Source: Cubamyces lactineus
Taxonomy: Eukaryota > Basidiomycota > Agaricomycetes > Polyporales > Polyporaceae
Direction of reading: 5' to 3'
Assembly (NCBI GenBank): GCA_022376465.1
Contig: JACDTU010000007.1
Coordinates: 1,426,001 to 1,490,000, forward strand
Length of the DNA: 64,000 nucleotides
Below, one piece after another: positions 11,801-24,300 of the stretch. A model generated the notes under the pieces. The model ran no database searches and was not told where the DNA came from. It saw nothing but the letters and a program-made list of their open reading frames with translations. The position numbers and the translations under genes were made by a program. How positions within the stretch are numbered: position 1 is the stretch's first letter; each line of letters opens with the position of its first letter.

Positions 11801-12387
11801 CGTTCAAGCCGTATAGATATGCGGATTCAAATGAGACAGTGAGGGTGGTGTCGTTGTGGAGCGGTGATGCCAAGTATTCCGATACGTCGTAGACGTACTC
11901 CTGAAATTGGTTGTTGACCCAGGCAACCGGGTGACCTGCCACTGTCTGCCATGGAATGTCATCAACGACAAAGAAGACACAATATCAGCTGTCTCACAAT
12001 GGTTGCGACCGTGTCTAGTCCATAGAAAACCAGGAGGGCCCTGCTGGTATTTGGGCCTTGCGTGTAGTCATTTAGAACCGGAGTCAGATCCGCTGTGTAA
12101 ATCCACGCCGGATCGGTCACTATCCAACGCTCGGTGAAATCTACGGATCGCATTTAGTCAGTGATACGTTGGTCTCTGAGCAACAAAGGAATACCATTGA
12201 TTCCGAGCAATGGCTCGGTTATGACGTTAGCATCCTTGAGGTCGAGGTGAACTTGAGAAGGCACTCGAGCGGGGGCCTTGATCAACCCCTCCTGGTTCTG
12301 CACAGTCCAATTCAGTTGAGAGAGGCTCAAGATCTCGGCTGCAGACAGAGCTACTACGGACGCCAACGAAAGCAGTGGTAAGAGCAT
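8826..12387 (-). CDS. Secreted beta-mannosidase, glycoside hydrolase family 2, 13 exons
   Basis: Removes terminal beta-1,4-mannose from mannan oligosaccharides or N-glycan cores, outside the cell. Exons: 12387-12195, 12140-11998, 11945-11760, 11704-11642, 11586-10879, 10816-10514, 10458-10402, 10341-10239, 10184-10127, 10060-10043, 9980-9254, 9191-8978, 8920-8826. All phases close to give 955 aa, close to fungal BmnA/MndA enzymes. The N-terminus MLLPLLSLASVVALSAAE is a signal peptide. The jelly-roll domain follows (AGHPVAWVNNQFQEYVYDV), then ISSDFGWDWGPAFAPSGIFK, the Ig-like middle part, and the barrel with LRVWGGGIYQPSDEL. The acid/base is Glu509 in QWAGGNEIE; the nucleophile is Glu609 in RFVNEFGFHSMPSFYSW. 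Many N-x-S/T sites fit secretion. The nucleophile sits in an 18-nt exon. The tail ends DFVVRSLWNNTHI, as in the family. Start and signal peptide are confident. Confidence 0.95.
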
Positions 12388-14640
12388 GGCAGCAGTGCTG
12401 CACTAAAGGAGCGACGGCGGTCGGGGTAATGAGAGTAGTCTCCGAGACATGTTGATACTTATACTCATGGCGTGCACGGGGCATCATCGTAAGTGTCCGT
12501 ACGTCGCATTGATCCGGAAGACCCCACAGAATCGGGTCGGCGGGCATCTCAATCTGCCCGTACAAGAGCAGTGCACATAGCCGGATAATGTCACGTTAAG
12601 CTCGGGTACGTAGCAGTCAGAAGCGCAGGATCTGTTTAAGAGCGTTGAGTAGTCTGAGTATGATTATTAGCATAGGGCGCCGCGTGAAGGCTGGCTCACT
12701 TGTACACGTATACATCCTCAGATAGGTGTTCCGAGCCTATATATCCTGCTAATTAGCAAGTACATCCCAGGGATGATATGTGGGCTGCCTACGGACGAAC
12801 ACGGCTATGCGGTGCTTCGCGTGAGGTTAGTAGACCGCAGGCGTCTACTCCCGAAAGCCGAGCAAGTGTATATCGTATTGCTCTTGACTGCACCGAAGCG
12901 ACGTTGAACTGTTCCGCGCGGTGCGTCACTCCCGATTTGTCATGTACACTCGGTCATTTCTTCCATTCGCACCTTGACCTACTTTCTCATAGCCCAAGGT
13001 GTCCTCGCTTCTGAGAAACGATTGAATACAGCACTCACAAACGCTCTGGAACCATGTTGCATCAGCCAGGAAATACTATAAGGCTTTGTTCCAGGATATG
13101 TATGTCTGGCAATGTGAAGATGTTGCTGCGCCCGAGAACACGGACAGGGTGAGAGAGCTAGAGGCCCGGGAGCAGTCTGCCGTCGCAGCCATTGAAACGG
13201 TAAGCGCCGAGTAGCATAGCCACCCGTCCGTGCGCGCAACTGAGAAAGGCAACTCCCGACGCCAGGTCCGGCCAGGAAAGTCACCACCACTACGTTCGGG
13301 CTCTATCACAGCCAATACACCGATAAACGAATCTTCACTACGCTGAAGCTTATGACCATACCAGCAACTCAACTTTCTGCGCAGGACGAGTGCAGTATGA
13401 GTCGCCAACCCTGCATCATCAACCGCTCGCATGGCGGAGTACTACCGGGCATGCCAGAAGCAAAAGCTCGCATCCCGGGCCATTCAAAACGCATACGGTG
13501 AGTGGCGGGTACGTACTTTTGTCAGAACATGATTGCCGTAGCTGACATGTCGGCTTCCACCTCTCAGTATAAGTCATGAAACGCGTATGAGGAGCAATCC
13601 CCGACTCAATGTCTGTCCTCGCTACAACACAGAAGAGTGCAAGGTCAAAGTATTGTGAGGGATTTTCATAACATGCGATACCGCAACCTCGCTATGACGA
13701 TATTATGTGCGTTGGGCTCAAGCTGGACGCAATGAGACAGTCGAGGGAACCCGTATGGGAACACACTTGGCCAAGAATGTTATGCCAGTGTTGCGTTCCC
13801 GCGGTGCCATTAGCACACGGATGGCAGAATTTAGTAGGTGGCGTGTAGCATGGTCCCTTGCTTCTGTGATACACTGCTCAATAGAACGTCGTCCTTCACA
13901 AGCGGAAGAGGGACAGCGCGGGGTATTCTAGATCGCTAGGCAGGCCAGCGGCCGTACCTGTCATCGCTCATGGGACCCTGGCTGGCCTTGGTTCTATCTG
14001 ATCTGCGCACTGGCCACCTCCCGCGTGTGCCAGCGGGCTCTCAGACTTGGCAAATGCACCCATCGATACACACGACATCCTTCCCCCATGAGCCTCCGTG
14101 GGTCCACGATTTCGCGACGATCGGTATGCGAGGACACAGCACTGATGAGCGTCATGAAGGGACAGCCATCACCTCTACCTATCCCAGCGCGCGGAAGATC
14201 CCCCACCGCTTGTCGCTGCAGCAGCAGCGCTATTTTCTCGTTTGCAGAACGTGATGTACACGGACCCAGCGCGCACTGCCTTGTATGTCGCTTTCAGCTG
14301 ACCAGGCGAGCTGAGGCTCAGGCGGTCGACTTCAATTCCCTCGGGCCGCCAACTCGGGCCCCTCGCCTCGTATATAGCAGAATCCTGCGTGTTCGCAGTC
14401 GACGCCACCGTGACTGTGCGACTATCAGCCGGTCGCTGCCATCTCGATAGCCCTGAATCTTGTGCGTTCGTATGTAAGTTGAGGGACCACTTGCGGGAGG
14501 AAGTGCGGTCGGCCGCCGGCGGATTTACTGAGGAAGCAGCTCTAGGGAAGTCTTATGTTATCGCGCGCGCGTCCATTCACGCGACCTATGCGGGGTAGAC
14601 TGGCCACTGGCTTGCGTCACCCAAGGCTGCATCTACGACC

Positions 14641-14660
14641 ATCTATCGATAATGGATGTT
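14641..14660 (+). repeat. 20-nt near-repeat, copy 1
   Basis: Matches 14757-14776 at 18 of 20 positions, around the palindrome ATCGAT. The copies lie 116 nt apart in the gene-poor block. Confidence 0.35.
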
Positions 14661-14756
14661 GCAACGATTGCCTTTACATCGAGGGTGCTCAGCGCATAGC
14701 GTGCTACCATCGGGAATGACCCTGTTGCAAGGCGACGTGTTCTTCCAACGTATTCC

Positions 14757-14776
14757 ATCCATCGATAATGCATGTT
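14757..14776 (+). repeat. 20-nt near-repeat, copy 2
   Basis: Second copy of the near-repeat at 14641-14660, with two mismatches. No wider similarity was obvious by eye. Confidence 0.35.
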
Positions 14777-15756
14777 CGTACGTACATTTTTGTTACAAGA
14801 CGTCTTGTTGGGTACCTTGTCTCTCTTCGCCACGAGTGCATTGGCCTGGAGACAGTAATGCATGCATCGACACCAGATTACACACAACTTATGTTGGAAT
14901 ACCATGCCATTGCTAGCACATTACGAACAGACAATACAGCGACTCCGATCCAAGACCCTGTGAACTAACACGACTACTAACTAGTCGAGCCCGAGGACAG
15001 CAGCGCGCATCCGATCCAAAGCGTACAAGTACATCCGCGTGCGCAATCCATAAACCAAGGAAATATAAAGGAGGGGGGACTCCAGGTACAGATCGTGGAA
15101 CTCGTGAGGATGAAGGTGGGAGTGTACCGTCATCCATTGATGAAGTCGTCAGAGAGCATGAAGAAAATGAAGATCGTTAATCCATGAACGCCTCATAAGC
15201 GAATAAGTAAGAGGAGGACCGGGATAGGCGCCTCGCCCTTTTCGTCCGCGCACCAGCCGGAGGGAGAGCGTCTGCAACGAAGGCGAGATACTCAACGTCC
15301 TCAACAGCGGCAGCACGGAAGATCGTGACGTGGGAAGAGATTCATGAAGATGGGCATGATGAGACGGGAGGCGTTTTGGTTGCGCGACGTTGCGGATGTA
15401 TGTGGACGAAAGGGGGATGCTCGGGTGAGATAGCCTGAGGGAGTGGTTGGTCGTCGGCGAGTGTCGTGTGGGGAATGAGATGCGATTACCGATGGGTGTA
15501 TGGTTCTGGGGATGAGGTTGAGGGGATGCAAGTATTGAAACAACAACAAAACAGAGCATATGACGATGAGGCATGGTGAAGTCTATGAACAGGAGGAAGC
15601 AGAGGGAAGCGGTGACGCAAGGGGGGCGAGGAAGCAGCAGATAGATGAGTGAGCCATAGCCAGCAGACCGACGGAAGAGCGGAGGAGCACAGACCAGCAG
15701 CGCATCGTCGAACGCGAGGGACGGACCTGAAGGCTCACAGGATCGCACCACCCACG

Positions 15757-17220
15757 TCATCTAGACGCGCTGCTTGAGCTCTCGCTGCGGCCGCGCGACC
15801 TGTCGACGGCAGCACCTTTCCCAGATGTGAGCCACTGGAACCACCGACTCCTGGACTTTGCATCCTCCTCGGACTCGTCATCGGAACCCTCAGGCACACC
15901 GAGGCCCTCGATAGTGGCAAAGGAGATGTATCCATCCATTCCCTTGATCTGTGCAGCCGCTTGGCGAACGTTGAACGGTGGCGAAGGCGGCGGGGTAAGT
16001 GGGCTCACGCCATCTCTTGACGAGGCGGGTGAAGAGGGTTGGCGGTGTCCATGAGAGGGTCTCGACGGAGCCGGGTGCGAGGGCATCTGTAGACTGGCAT
16101 GAGGCCGACGAGGCGACGAGGGAACACTGGCTCTAGGCTTCGTGTAGGGCGTCGTTTTCGACTCGTTGGATGACAGTGACGTCAAGCTCGACTATGGGGA
16201 TGATCCGGAGCGATCAGCGTCACTGGAAGCGGAAGACATGACAGCGAGGCTACTTACGTCGCCGTTCGCCCCGAAGAAGAAATCGCCTTCGCCGCTCAAA
16301 TTCCTGCTGCTCGCCATAGAGTTGCCGCTGCCGCTGCTAAGACCAGGATCGACTTCTCTTCGCTCGATACTACGCGTTCTTGAGCCGCCTTTCTGCGCAT
16401 GCTTTAGGACACCCTCCAATCTGCTCCGTAGCACAACCTCGTGAGGCGTCAAAGGAGCTCCCGGTTGGTGGCACGAACAGCCGTGCCGTTCGTCGTCGAC
16501 GGATGGCCGGGTAGGCGGGTGTGCAGCGACGTGGGAGACCGATTGCGAGTGGGAATGTCTCCGCGGTACAGCGGGCGACGACTTTGCCGCCCGTTGCAGC
16601 TGGGCGCGGGCGGGCGATGGAGAAGCTGGTGTGCCATACGGGACGCTCTCCGCTATTCTGCCGTGCGCGGGCTGATTGGGATAGTAGGCGTGGCCGTAGC
16701 CGTGCCCAGAAGACGTCGACGACAACGAACCGACGTTGTTGGCTTGCCACAACCATTCGGCATCTTCATCGTCCTCTTGGCTCCCCTCTTCGAGGGCATC
16801 GCCTTCGAAGTAGTCGCAAGACGATTCAGACTGAATTGACGACGACGTATTACGTCGATGACGCCTGCCACCATGAGACGCCGCGGGTAGCCTGCATGTG
16901 GCGAACATCTGCGCAACCGCTGGCGGGATGTTTGCACTCGACGGCGAAGGAGACAGTGTGAACGAAGGAGCAGGTTGAGAAACTAGCATTCTCTCTTGCT
17001 CTTCTGCACGACGAAGAGTATCGCGGAGGAGCCGCTCTGACCGACTAGGTGGGCGCGTCATAGGTGGTCGCTGGGGTAGAGGTACGGAGGAGGTGAGGGG
17101 AGACGACGGACGAGAGGACGCAGCTGGTCTTGATCTAGAGCGAGGACGCGTGCTGGACGGTGGGGTAGACACAGCCCCGGTGGACATGACTGGGGTAGGT
17201 GCGTGAACCTGCAACGACAT
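15757..17220 (-). CDS. Ser/Pro-rich, largely disordered hypothetical protein
   Basis: I do not recognise a named family. Exons 17220-16258 and 16191-15757 join in phase across a 66-nt intron with a GTAAGT donor, giving 465 aa. Most of the chain is low-complexity Ser, Pro, Arg and His. Four short blocks look conserved or structured: SERLLRDTLRRAEEQERM (helix), DAEWLWQANN in an acidic stretch, PLTPHEVVLRSRLEGVLKHA (helix), and NVRQAAAQIKGMDGYISFAT near the C-terminus, followed by an acidic EGSDDESEEDAKS patch. This pattern suggests a regulatory or scaffold protein with short binding motifs. The ATG chosen begins MSLQVHAPTP. The frame also stays open upstream to 17299, where it can be spliced in phase to the Ser-rich frame at 18375-17639, so the two may be one gene of about 740 aa. 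Confidence 0.75.
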
Positions 17221-17634
17221 GGCGAGGGTAGGGCGTGCGCGCGGCGGTACAAGACCACGCCTGATGGTGAAGGTGTGAGGAGGGACTAGTGGGGGCAAGC
17301 TGGGAGTATGCGTGGTGATGGGGGGAAGCAGTGGTCAGTATATGATCGAAGACGCGGAGGAATGAGGAGAAGAAATACACGGGAAGAGGGAGGATGAGCT
17401 GCGGTGAAGGGGGGCATAAAAGGGGACGGCTTCCCGCACAGACACGACATGGTACAACAGAAGGGCTAGAGGGTGCAGAAGCGCTCGAGACGAACCGGTC
17501 CAGAATCCGGACTGGCAAGTGCACAGGGTCAAGTGGATAGAGTTCGCTCAATAAATAACAGCAAAGTTGGCGAACCGCGAAAGAGACTCGAACTGGTCTG
17601 GGAAACCCCCATCGGCGTCTGAGGAAAATGGTAC
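17221..17634. other. CT-rich stretch between the two Ser/Pro-rich frames
   Basis: On the minus strand this stretch is pyrimidine-rich, as in basidiomycete promoters and 5' UTRs. It could equally be most of a 339-nt intron (17638-17300) with GTAAGT donor and CCCAG acceptor. Sequence alone does not decide between these. Confidence 0.4.
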
Positions 17635-18375
17635 TTACCGGGTTCTTGACTGCGCTTCGCGCGAAGCGTGTGAACGGGGCGAAGGTGACGGCGTGGAAGG
17701 CTCGCGCTGCGCCGGGCTGGCTTCACAAGAGACGACGTCGCTCCGAAGAGAGGAGATGGAGGTGGAGGGGGTGACGAACGCACTATGCCGACGTCTGTGC
17801 AATCGGACAGGAGAACCCAGGCTCTGGGGCGTAGGCGGAGCAGCAAAAGAGGGCGCGGACGTGAGGGATGAAGAAAGGGAGGGGGTCTGATTTATCGACC
17901 CAGCAGGTGCTTGGGCGAGCACCAGCGATGACACCCTTGTCGTGCGCTGGGTGGGGGCGTGTTCAGATTGATGGGCCTGGAATTGGTGTATCCGACGCCC
18001 CAAGCCGCCCACGCGGAACACCGGAGAGACCTCGTTGCAAGAGCCTACACTTGACCGACTTCGGACGTTGGAAGGAGGCGTCTGAGCAGAAAACACAGAG
18101 GTGTGACCTAAGTCGTCGGCGGTGGGAGTTCTGGGCGAGAAATCCGGGGGATTTGACGAGGAAGGAAGACAACTCTGCTTGTTCCAATCCAGAAACCGGC
18201 CCCTGCTGCCGCTGCCGGGGCTGGAGAGCGGCGGCGGTTGATTGAGGGCATGACTCGTGCTTGTCCGAATACGTGGTGTGCATGGCCGAGAGTCGTGGCC
18301 CCCATCGGACCGGTGCTGATGGCGAGAGGAAGATGGCGAGGCGCGGATGGAGGATAAGGAGGAGAAGCTACTCAT
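17635..18375 (-). CDS. Ser/Pro-rich hypothetical protein or 5' exon of the downstream gene
   Basis: An open frame of 246 aa starts with ATG at 18375 (MSSFSSLSSIRASPSSS). It is rich in Ser, Pro and Arg, with phosphosite-like SPxR and TPRI patterns, and has no recognised domain. Conserved-looking blocks include RGRFLDWNKQSCLPSSS and PVFRVGGLGRRIHQFQAH. The stop TAA lies inside a strong splice donor (CG|GTAAGT), which suggests the frame is normally spliced on. Splicing from 17639 to 17299 keeps phase and joins it to the 465-aa protein at 17220-15757. An alternative 41-nt intron to 17597 also leaves an open frame but yields no recognisable sequence. I treat it as coding, with the 3' end unresolved. 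Confidence 0.5.
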   Translation of the reverse strand: MSSFSSLSSIRASPSSSRHQHRSDGGHDSRPCTPRIRTSTSHALNQPPPLSSPGSGSRGRFLDWNKQSCLPSSSNPPDFSPRTPTADDLGHTSVFSAQTPPSNVRSRSSVGSCNEVSPVFRVGGLGRRIHQFQAHQSEHAPTQRTTRVSSLVLAQAPAGSINQTPSLSSSLTSAPSFAAPPTPQSLGSPVRLHRRRHSAFVTPSTSISSLRSDVVSCEASPAQREPSTPSPSPRSHASREAQSRTR

Positions 18376-21300
18376 GACCTCGGTAGAATAACGTGGCTCG
18401 CTGGGTTGGCGGAGATGCGGACGGAGACCACGAGGCAGCGATGGGCATGCAAGATTGGATTAGCGACGCGTAGAGCGCGCTCCTGGTCGATGTCGGCGCA
18501 GTCTTGAACGTTGCGGTCGTGGTCGTGGTCGTTGTATGCGTTGTTGAGGAGGTGGGGGGGAAATGGGAGGCGTTAAAGGGTGAAATGGGCGCCCCAAATA
18601 TGCAGTGATCAAGGCTGTTTTCGAGCGGCCGTGGGCGAAATAAGGCCGTCACGGAGTCGCAGCGAGTCCCCCGTTTCAGTGCCCGCCCGGTCTGGGCCCA
18701 GGCACACGCCCGTCACGTCACGCCCGCCCGGGCCAATCACCATCGCTTCAATCTCGCTTTTTCTCGGATAAGGCTACCCCACACTCCTAATCGGGTCAAC
18801 CCCACACTGACGTCCATTACGCGTCGAATCGCTTCATGTCATGATTAACCACACGATGTTCATACGCATGCGTTCAGGCTTTTGCCACTCCGTTCTGCGT
18901 TCAATGTCTTCTCCGGCGGTCCACGCGTTGGATGCGTGAGAAGCGGACTGAATTTTCGAGACAACAATCATGACACACCGGACATCTCTCGGGCTGTCCG
19001 CGGTCACGCCGTTAGCAACCGAGAGCGCCTCCGAGACGGAAGTTACCGTCGCACTCAGCCACAGCGTCAGAGTCCGACAAGGCGGTCGAGACCGCCGCCA
19101 TCACCAGCAACCGCCCGCCCCGCCCACGTGAAATACTCCCCACCTCTTGTTGTCGCTATGTACCGCTGTCGTCGCCAACGGCGGCTCAACTCTCAACCTC
19201 AATACGCACTCATTCGCTATGGCTATGGTCCTCGGGGACACGGGGCCAGGGTACTCAATTCTGTCCCCATGTAACGAGGGTCTTTCCTCGCTCTGTTATC
19301 TACCCTGCATTCTTCAAACTCTCCTAGTTCCGTAGCCAAAACAACGCAACTTTTCGACGAAGTCGGGAGAGGTAAATTCTCCGCTGGACAATGGACCTAC
19401 TTGGTGGGAGAGGCCAGCATCGTCCTCTAGAGCACGACGCAGCCGTCAGCAGTGCATAGTACATCCAGGCACTACTCAGCGGTTTCCGTCCGTTGATGTC
19501 GTATGATACAACGTCAGCCAGACCGCCTGACTCTAGTGCGCCCGGTCCAGATGGCAACCTCCCGGCGGTCTCCTGCTGGTCTGCGCAGACACGTGTATCC
19601 AGGCCGGCAGATCAGTGCGGTCAACAAACACTTCAACTCGATCCACGCTGACTGGCATTTTGCATGCCTAACGTCGTCCGGTAAGCCACCAATTAAGGCG
19701 ATTGCAACTGGCGCTCGCTAAAATCCGCCTCTGATAGACACATGAACCTCCAGGCTCCCGCCCATCATGTGGCTCGTGCCAGAAACTTTGGATCAACGCG
19801 CTGTGTGATCGGATGGAGTGTGTTGTCGACATAGCCATCCATGGGTATCCGCAATGCCGTATCCTGGCTAGCCAATCATCCAGAACACTGGCTTCAGATG
19901 TTCCGCCAAGGTGCACATACACACCCACCACAGGGCCCGAATGCGTAGCTATCCAAGCTCGCAGGTTGGGGGCATGATCCGCTCAGAGTATTCTTAATTC
20001 CGCAGCGGCCCCGAGCTAGCCTGTTGCCCTGTTCTGTATCCCGCTTTGGCTACGTTTCTCCCCAAGTCCCTGAAGAACTTATATGCACGCGTGGCGCGGT
20101 AACCTTCCGTAGACAAGCTCATGTCTCACAGTTCTACACAGGCCAGAAACTTCTCGCTCCAGCGGTTACGAAGCATTTACGGCACCATGACACACCTCAG
20201 CTGTCGTAGGCACCCGGATCAGCTGCTGAGCGGAGGGCGTCTCGCATCGCCGGCCGACGAACACATTGACCAGAATGGGATCGGACTCTAGGACACGGTT
20301 TACTCAGGGTGAGGTAAATAGGTGCAATGTCCGACTGCATGCTAACGCCGCCCAAACGCTGACTATCCATCTTTATGTTGCAGCAAGGCCTAATTGAACA
20401 CATGCCAGCGCCTCATCCATCGCCGCTACCGCATGGTACATGGTCCTCCGATATACACTTCCGTACCAGGCGCTCCGAGCAGCACATGCTGTGGTACGGA
20501 ACTATTGCTTGGCGTTCGTTCGCGTGCATCTTGCGCTGGAGGGCCTTCGTTCAGTCACCGAGTTTTGATCGTGCCACTTAGTGCTTCTTTCACTTACTAT
20601 TCTATCCATACGTCCGCCGGCATTGTATCTCATGCGCGCCCGCGGCGTTTATTTGACAGCCGTGCGACCACAGCGGCCGTGCACGATGCGCACGAGTGGC
20701 CGGCGATGTGCTTGATGCAGGAGCCACCCACTATTCGTTCATCGTTCTCACTCGAACTGCCTCCCGCGGACGTCTTCTCTCGCACTTTCGAGTTTGTGTG
20801 CCTTTCTCCGCACATGCCTTCTTCCTCCGTTTCCAGACGTTCTCCCGTGAGGGCTTCTCTCTCCACTTTGGGGGTCAGAAGCGTCGACTCTCACAACGAG
20901 GCCGGTCGGTGTGCAAAAGGCATCGGTCTTGCACGCTGACGTCTTCCGCTTGCTAGCCGCTAATAACACGCAAGCGTGCGTAATTCCATTGTGAGTCTTC
21001 CGCTCTTCCACGAAGCAGTCTAGTTCATTCCGCCTTGGGCAGCTGCGAGGACGTATGCTCTCGCGCTCGGACATCTGTACGAGAAGCATCCGCGTGCGGG
21101 AGAAATGGTTCTGATCGGGATGCTCTCAGCAGGCGTTCCTGTCCCGGGCGCACATTCAACTAAATTGCGATGCAACGGGCATAGTCGGGCGACTGCAGCT
21201 GTAGCGAGCCCTTTTCGTGCGCGCTATGTCGACCCTTGGGCAGCGAATACTATCCATGGCTACGAGACGCTGCGAATTCAGTTCTGAGGTTATGGGACAT

Positions 21301-24300
21301 GCATCTTGGCCACATTTAGCAGCTTCTACGCCGGGGAAAGTGGCGTCAGGTCACCGCTTGAGCGTGGGCATTGCGGACGTGCAGAAGGCCCTGGTGGCTG
21401 AAGCACAGTTCGATCGGCCGGCACGACCTGACGAGATGCTGAGAAGTTGAGCCAATGGCCTCGCTCACAGGGATCTGGGGTACGCTTCGCTGAGTTTGAT
21501 ACCTCTACGCACCCCGTATTGATCGTGACTCTTCGCTCCCAGGCTGCGCTTGCGCGTTGTTTGTTCACTGATTACTGGTCTGGAATGTCTCTAGAGCGGT
21601 GCATGAGCACGAGCCAACCCATACTCCGTGTGGGGGGTGATAGTGGCCTTTGTGCGACTCGCGCCCGCACACGACGATGCTCCGCGAGTCTATCCCCTTG
21701 GACTTCTCGTGCAGCTCCACTATCCACAGTTCAGATGGAATGCAGGAAGCACACGGGTGGAGCAATGTCTGCGTAGCTCATGCGGCAGACGAGTCGCAAA
21801 ACGTCGTTGCAAACAGAGCTCATCACGAAGAGATGTCGCATGAACCACGCGGCGCTTCCTTCACCGTCTCTCGCCTGGCCTGGAACTGTGGATTGCATGC
21901 GACTCGGCTTGTGACCACGGTCAGCGGACAGACCTTCCACGTCTGCACGTCAGCAGGGTGCCCAAATGTGCCCGCGGATGTTGCACTGTTTGCCTCCGGC
22001 GTTCAGGTGCACGTGGATTGGCAAGCGAGCGTGGGGAACCGTCAACGCCGCGTTCACAAGTTCCCCGCTCCTGGGGCTTCCGAGTGCGATCCCACGTTCT
22101 CAGCAATTGGCCACAGCACATAGTATGCGATGCCGGCGGGTGAGCGTGCTCTCTGGGTCTAGTGTGGTGGCATGCTGATTACGTCTGTCATCCGACGATG
22201 ACCTCGGTCGCTTTTCAGACAGCGCCGTTGAGTAGGCACCCTTGTCCATCTGACCGCAATGGCAGGCACCCATTGATCCCAGAGCTTGTCCAAGAGTGCA
22301 ATAGGCCAACCGTCAGCGGCCCATCGACCTCGGGACGCTGGTTACCTCAGCTGGAGGCAACCTGTAAGCGATGGGCCATAACATCATGCAGCGCTTCCTC
22401 ATTGTCGCCTCGTGCATCCAAGTGGGTCCAAAATTCCCCTAGGTGCCCTCCCAGACGGCTCTGGGCGCGCATCGGATAGGACGCACGCTCGTGTGACGGG
22501 TCGTACGATGGAACCCATGCTCTGTCCCCTTCGTCAAGTGACACACGCACCCCTCCCGGCCAGGGCACTAGATGGCCTTGCGCACTTCCTTCGAGCCGCT
22601 GCTGCGGCTCGCGTCCCGTGTCGCCCTCGGCGGTTTGGCTCGAGATTGGACCAAGACGAACCGGATCGACCTGCCCGTTCGCTCCCGTCCGACTCAGGGA
22701 TCGACGTGGATTCCGGCGCAATATGAAGACGCCAAGAAGTTGCTACGAAGTCCTTCCGGGAGATCTGCAATCTCTAGCCTGGTGCAATTCGTGGGGACGC
22801 ACACACGAGGGACGCTATGTAACTGCAGATCCCGCATGTGCATCGTTATCGCATCCAGTGAAGACGAAGTAATCCTTGCCAATAGCCTGAGCTAGCCGAA
22901 TACTCACTTTGACGCATCCTCTATTGCCGAGAAAGCTTTTGGTATCACTCTAGCACCCGAATGCTTCTCGGATATATCGACTCGTGTACGCTTATCGCAG
23001 AACTATCGGGGTCTGACGTGAAGATCGACGGTGCGCATCCCATCCTTGTACGAGACACGAGCTATTCTTGACGTGAATGCTTTGTCTGCGACGTAGGCCG
23101 CTCGTCATCACCGATGAGCCAGTGAGTATCACGAAGTTGTAGCTGGATATACATTCTGTGGAGCTCGGGTGTATTGCGCACCGGGCTCTAAGCTAAAATG
23201 ATGGCGAGACAGGCACATGTCTGAGCATCCCGCTCGCGCATTGAGTACTGCCAAATCCTGAAGCTGGAGCATCGAAGTCGGTTATGTCATCTGCGCACCA
23301 CCGTAGGCTCTGATACTGCAGATGCTCGGTCACAGGCTCTAGATCGTCGTGGCCGTTGTGTACACGTTGCGCGCCGACTCCACCAAGAGAGCCTCGTTGC
23401 GGCGGGTGATTGGTGAGACTATTACCCCCGTCGCGATGGACAAATCTCTGACACAATGAACACATAGGTAGTCTCCAATTGAGCGTGATGTGACGGATGT
23501 GGTTATTTGGACAAGAACGGCTAAGAACGGGCCTTGTACGGCACGATCGTTGCGAAGTAGGGCCGAATGCCACGCTCATTGGCAAACCGTGTTATGTCCG
23601 AACTCCCAAAGGTCTTGGTACACAATGCCACGGTGGCCGATAGTACTCCCAGTAAGGCTTCGGCGATATTCCTTCCTACACCTATGCCGAACCGCTCCGA
23701 TTTTGTGCTACATATGGACTGCACGTTGGAGGGGGGCTTTAGCCTTGCGCGGAGCTACGTATTGCCGACTGGCCATCATCGACCATCTGGGACAACGGCG
23801 CGATGGGCTGCCCCCTGTAGAGCAAGCCACAGGATCGTCGCTGTGCCACTGCTATTTTGCCTTTGTGCTTTCGTCCCACGGTGCTGGGTCTGCCACAGCG
23901 GAATCCGGTCCACTCTCCGAATACCGTGCATGGCCACGCGCGATGTGCCTGCCTGGGGGAAATCGTCGGCCTACCTGTGGAGCTCGTGCGATCAAGCGTT
24001 TGCCTTTAGGTGCACAACCTCACGCCTGAAGACGTCACGTCGCGGCAGCCGATGGTCGTGAGGATGCTGCGGTCTGGCACGATGTTATGCAGCAGCGATG
24101 CTTGGACATGGGCGCACGTTTCTCTTGACGTAGATATCCCCACCGCATACACCGAAAAATAGAAGGCGGTGGCGAATGCAGTACGGCCAGGCGCTCCAAA
24201 TCAAGTAGACGGGCGGTATGAGAGCCGCTAGGAAGCCTGTGAGGTTCGGAGATGTCCCGGCACTTCAGTGATCGTCGTATCCTAGTATAGCTGCGCGGCT

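Larger units (their letters stand above)
12388..15756. other. 3.4 kb gene-poor region
   Basis: Upstream of beta-mannosidase, with no frame showing a recognisable domain or splice-consistent protein. An ATATATAGG-type TATA element on minus near 12737-12743 could serve beta-mannosidase. A 20-nt near-repeat occurs at 14641 and 14757. The rest is unexplained; old transposon decay is possible but no coding remnant is visible. Confidence 0.45.

Noticed and set aside
16441..16961. Plus-strand frames inside the Ser/Pro-rich gene
   Set aside because: Shadows of the minus-strand coding frame, which has clean splice phase.
20394..20939. 181-codon plus frame in the gene-poor block
   Set aside because: No recognisable domain, no splice partner and random-like composition.
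23490..24061. Overlapping 179- and 164-codon plus frames
   Set aside because: Two frames of similar length overlap with neither showing protein-like blocks; not supportable as a gene.
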